DNA of 64,000 bases, from contig NZ_AP022605.1 in the NCBI RefSeq assembly GCF_010728155.1, forward strand, positions 3,286,001 through 3,350,000, written 5' to 3'. This stretch comes from Mycolicibacterium doricum. Lineage in GTDB: Bacteria; Actinomycetota; Actinomycetes; Mycobacteriales; Mycobacteriaceae. Under the pieces are notes generated by a model. That model did not search any database, had not been told where the DNA came from, and was given only the letters and a program-made list of their open reading frames with translations. The position numbers and the translations under genes were made by a program. Every line of letters begins with the position of its first letter. Position 1 is the first letter of the stretch. Positions 57,263 to 64,000 of this stretch are shown here, piece by piece.

Positions 57263-57896
57263 GCAATACTTGCGCTGATCCGTCTCTACCTGGGCAAGCG
57301 GCTGGTCAAGGACACCACCCGGGCGGGGGTGTCCGGCGGATCCTCACCGCCGTCCTGCTCGATCTGTTCGCGCTGCTGTTCGCGACGCTGGTCGTACCCG
57401 GGGTGCTGGGAGTGCGGGAGTCGGAGTGGTTCACCTGGCCGGGTTACCTCTGGTTCGGGCTGGCCGGCTACCTGTTCTTGTCGCTCCTGGTGGTCGAGCC
57501 GGTGCGGCTGCCCATTCGTGGCTGGACGACACGTACCGCACCGCCCGCCGAGGAGTCGACCGAGCCGCCGGTGGACGCCGGGCTCAACCAGCGGATATTC
57601 CCCGCGAGAGCCGGCGCCGTCGCCGCGGGCGCGGCCTCGGTGCGCCTGTCGGCGTGGGGGTAGCCACCGCGCTCGGTCCCCCGCGGGGGTGGACCTGCAG
57701 CTGTCCGGGCACACCCCCGGAGGGCAGATGTGGCCGTTCCACTATGCGGTCAGTGCCGTGCAACCGGCCCTTGCGGGGCTGTCGACGGTGAACGGCCCCA
57801 GTTGTATGTGAGTCGGGGCGTGGGCTTTGGGGTCTTCCGGTGCGAATCGGTGCGCCACCGGACGTCGCTGTGCTGTCGCTGAGTCCCTACGCCTGA
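57209..57896 (+). pseudogene. Membrane metallophosphoesterase with large internal deletion and frameshifts
   Basis: The 5' part encodes a membrane-anchored N-terminus: helix FIVILVFIVILVFIIILVAI then ALIRLYLGKRLVKDTTRAG. Near 57330, at a GGGCGGGGG tract, homology moves to another frame (RILTAVLLDLFALLFATLVVPGVLG ... WFTWPGYLWFGLAGYLF). Near 57685 it jumps directly from an N-terminal segment (TALGPPRG) to the C-terminal block VDLQLSGHTPGGQMWPFHY and ends after another frame change with LPVRIGAPPDVAVLSLSPYA and TGA at 57894. About 200 residues, the catalytic core, are gone, and the metal-site HTHGGQ reads HTPGGQ. A dead gene of the YkuE-like type. Confidence 0.75.
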
Positions 57897-58013
57897 CGCC
57901 GCAGGAGCAGGTGGTATGTCCGCCGCGCCCAACCCGCGGTGATCACCTGAGGGCCGACCGCGTCCCACCGAGGTCACGCTCGGCGGCGGCCGATGCGGGT
58001 CTGACGGTTGGAA
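57897..58013. other. Short gap before terC end; nothing recognised
   Basis: 117 bases between the dead metallophosphoesterase and the terC stop. I see no coding sequence, hairpin terminator or repeat that I would defend. Confidence 0.4.
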
Positions 58014-59042
58014 TCAGGGGGAGCCGAAGGACTTCTCGCCGTCGTCCTCGATCTTGTCCTGCGCCTCACCGACCGCGTCGGTGCCCTTACCCCGGGTCTT
58101 CATCAGGCTCAGGACCGTCGTGACGACGAGGGTGACGACGATGACGACCAGGCTGAGCAGAGTCGGAATCTCTGGCACCGGCACATGCTCACCGCCGTTG
58201 ATGAAGGGTAGCTCGTTCTCGTGCAGGGCGTGCAGGACGAGCTTCACGCCGATGAACAGCAGGATGAACGCCAGCCCCTGCGACAGGTACACCAGCCGTT
58301 TGAGCAGACCGCCGAGCAGGAAGAACAGCTGCCGCAGACCCATGAGGGCGAACACATTGGCGGTGAACACCAGATACGGTTCCTGCGTCAGACCGAAGAT
58401 GGCCGGAATCGAGTCCAGCGCGAAGATCAGGTCGGTGGTCCCCAGCGCCACGATCACCAGGAACATCGGTGTCATCAGCCGCTTGCCGTCCTGTCTGATC
58501 CACAGCTTCAGGCCGTCCCACTTGTCGGTGAGCGCCAGGTGGTTGCGGGCGAACTTGACCACCGCGTTGTCGCCATCGTCTTCGTGGCCGGTGTCGCGGG
58601 CGAGATTCCACGCGGTGTACACCAGGAACAGGCCGAAGATGTAGAACACCCAGGAGAACTGGTTGATCGCCACCGCGCCGAGCGCGATGAAGATGCCGCG
58701 GAAGATCAGGGCGAGGACGATGCCCACCATCAGCGCTTCCTGCTGATATTTCTTGGGCACGTTGAAGCTGGCCATGATGATGATGAAGATGAACAGGTTG
58801 TCGACGGACAGGCTGTACTCCGTGAGCCAGCCGGCGAAGAACTCCAGGCCGTAGTCCCCGCCGTGGTACACCCATACCCACACCCCGAACGCGATGGCCA
58901 GAGACACGTAGACCGACAGCGCGATCGACGACTCCTTCATCGAGGGTTCGTGTGGGCGCCGCGCTATGGCCACCACGTCGAACAGCAGGACCGCCACCGT
59001 GACCGCGATGGTGATGCCCCACTCCAGGGCGGAAACGTTCAC
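58014..59042 (-). CDS. TerC-family membrane protein (probable Mn2+/metal exporter)
   Basis: A 342-aa polytopic protein of the TerC/Alx family with about eight helices. The two acidic family motifs are EYSLSVDNLFIFIIIMASFNVP and TTDLIFALDSIPAIFGLTQEPYLVFTANVFALMGLR, whose Asp/Asn residues line the putative metal path. GTG 59042 has GGAGGT seven bases upstream. A yybP-ykoY type riboswitch precedes it, which in other bacteria senses Mn2+ and controls such exporters. Manganese export is therefore the most likely role; tellurite resistance is only the historical name. Confidence 0.88.
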   Translation of the reverse strand: MNVSALEWGITIAVTVAVLLFDVVAIARRPHEPSMKESSIALSVYVSLAIAFGVWVWVYHGGDYGLEFFAGWLTEYSLSVDNLFIFIIIMASFNVPKKYQQEALMVGIVLALIFRGIFIALGAVAINQFSWVFYIFGLFLVYTAWNLARDTGHEDDGDNAVVKFARNHLALTDKWDGLKLWIRQDGKRLMTPMFLVIVALGTTDLIFALDSIPAIFGLTQEPYLVFTANVFALMGLRQLFFLLGGLLKRLVYLSQGLAFILLFIGVKLVLHALHENELPFINGGEHVPVPEIPTLLSLVVIVVTLVVTTVLSLMKTRGKGTDAVGEAQDKIEDDGEKSFGSP

Positions 59043-59068
59043 TCGTGTACCTCCGGTCGTCGAATACG

Positions 59069-59176
59069 CCGGAGGTCTCTTCCGCCGACGCAGTACGCGT
59101 GTCGGCCCGCAGCACCGGCCGCCCAGTGATGGACGACGTAGTGACGACACCGCGGCGAAGGAATACTCCCCTCCAG
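59069..59176 (-). promoter_or_regulatory. yybP-ykoY (Mn2+) riboswitch of terC
   Basis: On the minus strand the leader starts with CTGGAGGGGAGTATTCC and ends with GGCGGAAGAGACCTCCGG: GGAGG (59174-59170) pairs with CCTCC (59075-59071), and the conserved GGGGAGTA and GAGACC blocks sit as in the two Mn2+-binding loops of the yybP-ykoY class. A roughly 60-base variable arm lies between. It is followed within 30 bases by the terC start. Best confirmed with a covariance search. Confidence 0.7.
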
Positions 59177-59319
59177 CGCAGATTGTGCCCGGCCGTCACC
59201 GGCGAGGCCAATCGGGGTCCGATAAACCTGTTCGGACCGTGGATACCCGCCTTGACGGAATTGTCACCGCCCCCGCTCGCGCCGCGGGGTGCGACGGGCC
59301 GGCGGCTTAGTAGTTTGGA

Positions 59320-62300
59320 GTGGTGACAGCAGCGGTTCCCGGCGCAGGCCTTTCCCACCAGTACCTTCAATCCACGTTCGCCGCCGCGCCACGCACCCTC
59401 GTCGACATCCTGCACGAGACGGCCGCCCGCTATCCCGACGCGCCCGCCATCGACGACGGCACGGTCCAGTTGACCTACGCCGAGCTGATCGCCGACATCG
59501 AGGACAGCGTCGAGTGGCTGGCCGCCCGCGGGATCGGGCGCGGTGACCGCATCGGCATCCGGATGCCGTCGGGCAGCTACGCGCTCTATGTCGCGATTCT
59601 GTCCACGCTGGCCACCGGCGCCGCGTACGTCCCCGTCGACGCCGACGACCCCGACGAGCGCGCGCGCCTGGTGTTCAGCGAGGCCAACGTCGTCGCCGTC
59701 ATCACCGAACAGGGGCTCGCGCGCGGCCCCGGATCCTCGCGCGGATGGCGCGCGGTCGCGCCGCTGAGCCGCGACGACGCGTGGATCATCTTCACCTCCG
59801 GATCCACCGGCGTCCCCAAGGGCGTGGCCGTCACCCACCGCAGCGCCGCCGCCTTCGTCGACGCCGAAGCCGACATGTTCCTGACCGACAATCCGCTGGG
59901 GCCCGGCGACCGGGTCCTCGCCGGGCTCTCGGTGGCTTTCGACGCGTCGTGTGAGGAGATGTGGCTGGCGTGGCGGCACGGCGCATGCCTGGTGCCCGCG
60001 CCCCGCTCGCTGGTGCGCAGCGGGATGGATCTGGGCCCGTGGCTGGTCGCCCGCGACATCACGGTGGTCTCGACGGTGCCGACCCTCGCCGCGCTGTGGC
60101 CGGCCGAGGCCCTCGAAGCGGTGCGGCTGCTGATCTTCGGCGGTGAGGCCTGCCCTCCGGAACTGGCGGAGCGTCTGGCGATCGACGGCCGGGAGGTGTG
60201 GAACACCTACGGTCCGACCGAGGCGACCGTGGTGTCATGCGCCGCACGCCTGGACGGACGCAGCCCGGTGAGCATTGGCCTACCGCTGCCCGGCTGGGAC
60301 CTGGCGGTTGTCGACAAGGACGGTGTGCCGGTCGCCGAAGGGCAGGTCGGTGAGCTCGTCATCGGCGGTGTGGGGTTGGCCCGCTACCTCGACCCGGACA
60401 AGGACGCCGAGAAATACGCTCCGATGCCGACGTTGGGCTGGGACCGCGCCTACCGCAGCGGTGACCTGGTCCGGTTGGAATCGGAGGGTCTGTACTTCCT
60501 GGGACGGGCCGACGACCAGGTCAAGGTCGGCGGCCGGCGCATCGAGCTCGGCGAGGTGGACGCCGCGCTGGTGCACCTGCCCGGGGTGAGCGGTGGCGCC
60601 GCCGCGGTGCGGCGCACCGCCAGCGGGACACCGCTGCTCGTCGGTTACGTGGCGAGCGCGGATCCGTCGTTCGACCTCGCCGCGGCCCGCGCCGCACTCG
60701 CCGATGCGCTGCCCGCCGCGATGGTCCCCCGGCTCGTCGTGGTCGACGAACTGCCGACCCGAACCTCGGGAAAGGTTGATCGCGACGCGCTGCCCTGGCC
60801 AGTCGCCGGCGTCGAGGACGAGACCCCCGCGATGAGCGGCACGAGCGGCTGGCTGGCCGACCTGTGGCGCGACGTCCTGGCCGCCGCCGTCGACGGCCCC
60901 GGGGCCGACTTCTTCGCCTGCGGCGGCGGCAGCCTGTCGGCGGCGCAACTGGTCGTGGCGCTGCGGCAGCGCTACCCGATGGTGACGGTGGCCGACCTCT
61001 ACGACCACCCCCGCCTCGGCTCACTGGCCGGATACCTCGACGAACTCGCCCCGCCGCCGGATGTCGTGGCCCGTGACGTCGCGCCGACACCCCGGCTGAC
61101 CCAGGCCGCGCAGGTTGTCCTCACGCTGCCGCTGGCCACGCTGACGGCCCTGCAGTGGGTGGTGTGGCTGGCGCTGCTCAACAACGTCGCCGCCGAATTC
61201 TCACTGGTGACGTGGGCGGTCCCGCTGAACTGGTGGGTGGTGCTGGCCGGTTTCCTGCTGTTCGTCTCCCCTGTCGGCCGGATGGGCATCGCGGCGGTGT
61301 TCGCACGCATGCTGCTCGGCAACCTCCAGCCGGGCACCTACCGCCGCGGCGGCGCGGTACATCTGCGGGTGTGGCTGGCCGAACGACTCGCTGCAGCCAG
61401 CGGTGCCGAGAACCTCGCCGGTGCGCCGTGGATGGTGTATTACGCCCGGGCACTTGGCAATTCGATCGGCCAAGAAGTCGACCTGCACTCCGCGCCACCG
61501 GTGACCGGTATGCTCAAGATCGGGCACCGTTCGTCGGTCGAACCCGAAGTCGACCTGTCCGGGCACTGGATCGACGGCGACCAGTTCCACGTCGGTCACG
61601 TCACCATCGGCAACGACGCGACCATCGGCGCGCGCAGCACGCTGCTGCCCGGTGCCGTCGTCGGTAAGAACGCCGACGTGGCCGCAGGATCGGCCGTCGT
61701 GGGCAAGGTCAAAAACGGCCAGTACTGGACAGGTTCGCCCGCGGCGAAGTCCGGCAAGGCCCGGCACCCGTGGCCGGGACACCGCCCGCCGCGCGCCCCA
61801 TTGTGGGCCGCTGTCTACGGGGTGACGTCGCTGCTGCTGGCCGGTCTGCCGCTGCTCGCCCTCGCGTCTGGGCTGGCGGTGATCGGCTGGGGTGTTCGCG
61901 ACACGGCGTCGGTCAGCGACGCGATCGTTCCCGCGCTGCTGTGGACGCCGTTCGCCACGGTGGTCGCGGTACTGCTCTACGCGGCGTCGACTGTGGCGGC
62001 GGTGCGCCTGCTGTCGCTGGGTCTGCAGGAGGGCTACCACCCGGTGCGCAGCCGGATCGGCTGGCAGGTGTGGGCCACCGAGCGGCTCCTCGACGCCGCC
62101 CGCACCTATCTGTTTCCGCTGTACGCCAGCCTGCTGACGCCGTGGTGGCTGCGGGTGCTGGGCGCGCAGGTCGGCAGCGGCACCGAGATCTCGACCGCAC
62201 TGTTCACGCCGAAGTTCACCGTCGTGGAGGACGGCGCGTTTCTCGCCGACGACACCATGGTCGCGTCCTATGAGCTGGGCGGCGGCTGGATCCACGTGGC

Positions 62301-63255
62301 GAAGGCCACCGTCGGCAGACGCGCGTTCCTCGGCAACTCGGGCATCACGCAGCCCGGCCGCAAGGTCCCCGACGACGGTCTGGTGGCGGTGCTGTCGGCC
62401 ACCCCACCCAAGGCGAAGGCCGGGTCGTCGTGGTTGGGCAGCCCTCCGGTCCGGCTGCGCCGCCAGCCCACCGCCGCCGACGCGCTACGCACCTTCCATC
62501 CCACGCCGCGGCTCAAGGCCATGCGCGGTGCGGTCGAGATGTGCCGCCTCGTCCCGGTCATCGTGACGTTCGGGATCGGCGTCGGGGTACTGCTGTCCCT
62601 GCAGGCGTTGGTTTTCCACCTCGGCTACCTGTGGGCGGCGTTCCTCGGTGGGGCGGTGCTGCTGGTCGCCGGAGCGGTGGCGGGGGCCATCGCCGTCCTG
62701 GCGAAGCGGCTGGTAATCGGCCGCATCGAGGCGATCGAGCACCCGCTGTGGTCGTCGTTCGTGTGGCGTAACGAGGTGTCCGACACGTTCGTCGAGACCG
62801 TCGCCGCACCCTGGTTCGCCCGGGCGGCCAGCGGCACACCGGTGATGAACGTCTGGCTGCGCGGTCTCGGCGCGAAGATCGGCCGCGGTGTCTGGTGCGA
62901 AACCTATTGGCTACCGGAGGCGGATCTGGTCACCCTCGGCGATGGCGCCACCGTCAACCGCGGTTGCGTCGTGCAGACCCATCTCTTCCACGACCGCATC
63001 ATGCGGACGGACACCGTGGTGATCGAGGACGGGGCCACCCTTGGACCGCACTGCGTCGCGCTGCCCGCCGCCCGCGTGGGTGCGGGCGCGACGGTGGGAC
63101 CGGGTTCGCTGGTGATGCGCGGTGACGAGGTTCCGGCCTCGACGCGCTGGCAGGGCAATCCGATAGCACCGTGGAATCCGTTGCGCAAGAAGCGGGTGGA
63201 GGCCTCAGCCAAGAAGAAGAAGCCGACCCGCGACCGCGAGGGTTCCGCCGCGTGA
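59320..63255 (+). CDS. Pls/PosA-family non-ribosomal peptide synthetase-like protein
   Basis: A 1311-aa enzyme. Residues about 30-510 form an adenylation domain (A3 FTSGSTGVPKGVAVTH near 160, A5 NTYGPTEATV, A7 YRSGDLV, A10 RTSGKVDRDALP); a carrier domain follows with phosphopantetheine Ser538 in CGGGSLSAAQ. The rest is a membrane-bound terminal region: several helices and three hexapeptide-repeat (left-handed beta-helix) segments (e.g. HVTIGNDATIGARSTLLPGAVVG; ATLGPHCVALPAARVGAGA). There is no condensation or thioesterase domain. Same architecture and length as epsilon-poly-lysine synthetase, but the amino acid and product are unknown. GTG 59320; GTG 59323 is also possible. Confidence 0.87.
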   Translation: MVTAAVPGAGLSHQYLQSTFAAAPRTLVDILHETAARYPDAPAIDDGTVQLTYAELIADIEDSVEWLAARGIGRGDRIGIRMPSGSYALYVAILSTLATGAAYVPVDADDPDERARLVFSEANVVAVITEQGLARGPGSSRGWRAVAPLSRDDAWIIFTSGSTGVPKGVAVTHRSAAAFVDAEADMFLTDNPLGPGDRVLAGLSVAFDASCEEMWLAWRHGACLVPAPRSLVRSGMDLGPWLVARDITVVSTVPTLAALWPAEALEAVRLLIFGGEACPPELAERLAIDGREVWNTYGPTEATVVSCAARLDGRSPVSIGLPLPGWDLAVVDKDGVPVAEGQVGELVIGGVGLARYLDPDKDAEKYAPMPTLGWDRAYRSGDLVRLESEGLYFLGRADDQVKVGGRRIELGEVDAALVHLPGVSGGAAAVRRTASGTPLLVGYVASADPSFDLAAARAALADALPAAMVPRLVVVDELPTRTSGKVDRDALPWPVAGVEDETPAMSGTSGWLADLWRDVLAAAVDGPGADFFACGGGSLSAAQLVVALRQRYPMVTVADLYDHPRLGSLAGYLDELAPPPDVVARDVAPTPRLTQAAQVVLTLPLATLTALQWVVWLALLNNVAAEFSLVTWAVPLNWWVVLAGFLLFVSPVGRMGIAAVFARMLLGNLQPGTYRRGGAVHLRVWLAERLAAASGAENLAGAPWMVYYARALGNSIGQEVDLHSAPPVTGMLKIGHRSSVEPEVDLSGHWIDGDQFHVGHVTIGNDATIGARSTLLPGAVVGKNADVAAGSAVVGKVKNGQYWTGSPAAKSGKARHPWPGHRPPRAPLWAAVYGVTSLLLAGLPLLALASGLAVIGWGVRDTASVSDAIVPALLWTPFATVVAVLLYAASTVAAVRLLSLGLQEGYHPVRSRIGWQVWATERLLDAARTYLFPLYASLLTPWWLRVLGAQVGSGTEISTALFTPKFTVVEDGAFLADDTMVASYELGGGWIHVAKATVGRRAFLGNSGITQPGRKVPDDGLVAVLSATPPKAKAGSSWLGSPPVRLRRQPTAADALRTFHPTPRLKAMRGAVEMCRLVPVIVTFGIGVGVLLSLQALVFHLGYLWAAFLGGAVLLVAGAVAGAIAVLAKRLVIGRIEAIEHPLWSSFVWRNEVSDTFVETVAAPWFARAASGTPVMNVWLRGLGAKIGRGVWCETYWLPEADLVTLGDGATVNRGCVVQTHLFHDRIMRTDTVVIEDGATLGPHCVALPAARVGAGATVGPGSLVMRGDEVPASTRWQGNPIAPWNPLRKKRVEASAKKKKPTRDREGSAA

Positions 63256-64000
63256 CGCGTTCGAAGAAGGCGAAGAACACCCCTGCCGTCATCGACCCCT
63301 ACCTGCCGGGAACCGGCAACTTCGGATACCGGGTGTCGCGATACGAACTCGACCTGGAGTACAAGGTCGCCATCAACCGACTGTCGGGCTCGGTATCGAT
63401 CACCGCCGTCACGCTGGTCGCCCTGCAGACCTTCACCCTCGATCTCGCCGACACGCTGCGGGTGACGAAGGTGGCGGTCAACGGCCGCCGGCCGGCCCGA
63501 TTCTCATGTCCGCGCGGCAAATTGCGGGTCGAGTTGTCCTCCGCATTGCCCCCCGGGGCGGCGCTGGTCGTGGTGGTCCGGTATGGCGGCAACCCCGAAC
63601 CGATCGATACCCTGTGGGGGGACGTCGGTTTCGAGGAGCTGACGAACGGGGCACTGGTCGCGGGGCAACCCAACGGCGCTTCCTCGTGGTTCCCGTGTGA
63701 CGACCACCCCAGCGCCAAGGCCAGCTACCGCATCCAGATCAGCACCGACAGCCCGTACCGCGCGGTTGCCAACGGGGAGTTGGTGTCTCGTCGCGCGCGG
63801 GCCGGCCACACCGTGTGGACCTACGAGCTGGCCGAACCCACGTCGACGTACCTGATCACCCTGCAGGTCGGGATGTACGACATCCACAAGCTGGCGAAAT
63901 CGCCGGTGCCCATGCAGGCCGCCCTGCCGGCCCGCCTGCGCCGCAACTTCGATCACGACTTCGGCCGCCAACCGCAGATGATGAAACTGTTCGAGAAACT
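63252..64000 (+). CDS. M1-family metallopeptidase, N-terminal part (3' end outside window)
   Basis: The first 249 codons of an aminopeptidase N-like protein. It has the N-terminal beta-saddle (GNFGYRVSRYELDLEYKV ... SGSVSITAVTLVALQTFTLDLA) and the M1 hallmark ASSWFPCDDHPSAKASYRIQIS; the catalytic HExxH lies beyond the window. No signal peptide; a basic N-terminus (TRSKKAKNTP). Its GTG overlaps the NRPS-like gene's stop by four bases (GTGA), so the two are translationally coupled and may work on the same product. Confidence 0.88.
   Translation, partial: MTRSKKAKNTPAVIDPYLPGTGNFGYRVSRYELDLEYKVAINRLSGSVSITAVTLVALQTFTLDLADTLRVTKVAVNGRRPARFSCPRGKLRVELSSALPPGAALVVVVRYGGNPEPIDTLWGDVGFEELTNGALVAGQPNGASSWFPCDDHPSAKASYRIQISTDSPYRAVANGELVSRRARAGHTVWTYELAEPTSTYLITLQVGMYDIHKLAKSPVPMQAALPARLRRNFDHDFGRQPQMMKLFEK

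Noticed and set aside
57205..57663. Plus-strand frame starting MFHRHPRFHRHPR
   Set aside because: The His-rich start is an off-frame reading of the FIVILV repeats; only its later part matches the family, after a frameshift.
58189..59979. 596-codon minus-strand frame over terC, its leader and the NRPS start
   Set aside because: Runs out of frame with terC and through the riboswitch; no recognisable domain.

Overview
The window is a gene-dense, GC-rich chromosomal segment from a mycobacterium, most likely a fast-growing Mycolicibacterium-type species. The main evidence is gene order: rlmB-cysS-ispF-ispD-carD / lpqE-radA-disA / canB-mutY / mhuD-lpqF / clpC1-lsr2-lysS / coaX-panD-panC / folK-folB-folP-folE-ftsH / hpt-tilS-dacB-ppa reproduces the M. 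tuberculosis Rv3579c-Rv3628 block (from memory; not searched). GTG starts, 1-4 base start/stop overlaps and mycobacterial lipoproteins agree with this. I see no rRNA, tRNA, CRISPR array, prophage or complete insertion sequence.

Layout. 1-4.1 kb: the end of a trehalose-phosphate phosphatase, a LacI regulator, and a zinc-type ABC operon (znuA-znuC-znuB) behind a Zur-like palindrome. 4.1-13 kb is the disturbed part: an inactivated rhodanese, intact bluB, broken PPOX and SRPBCC genes, a short P-type ATPase near a DosR-like box, a GAF-ANTAR gene of foreign codon use, remnants of a second metal ABC transporter, intact pxpA, an ArsR regulator facing an MFS gene broken at an 8-C tract, and the last 26 codons of a ribosomal protein S18. 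13-16.5 kb: three hydrolases (GDPD, SGNH, purple acid phosphatase). 16.5-30.5 kb: core RNA, isoprenoid, transcription and DNA-repair genes plus c-di-AMP (disA) and c-di-GMP (GAF-GGDEF-EAL) signalling. 30.5-34 kb: haem degradation (mhuD), lpqF, and a cobalt uptake operon (cbtB-cbtA-histidine phosphatase) behind a cobalamin riboswitch. 34-49.7 kb: clpC1, lsr2, lysS, then pantothenate/CoA and folate genes read away from ftsH.

49.7-64 kb: a 34-bp tandem repeat next to ftsH, a SIMPL lipoprotein, hpt-tilS-metalloprotease-dacB, ppa, a purine-catabolism pair (uraD, allantoicase), a metallophosphoesterase gutted by an internal deletion, terC behind a yybP-ykoY (Mn2+) riboswitch, a 1311-aa Pls/PosA-type adenylating enzyme, and the start of an M1 peptidase.

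Themes. Metal control recurs: Zur/zinc, cobalamin/cobalt, Mn2+/TerC, and decayed zinc-limitation genes. I do not see a clearly new multi-gene system. The strongest leads are the island with truncated genes at both edges (6.2-9.8 kb), the apparent loss of the zinc-independent ribosomal-protein locus, the three metal/cofactor-responsive leaders, and the ftsH-proximal tandem repeat.
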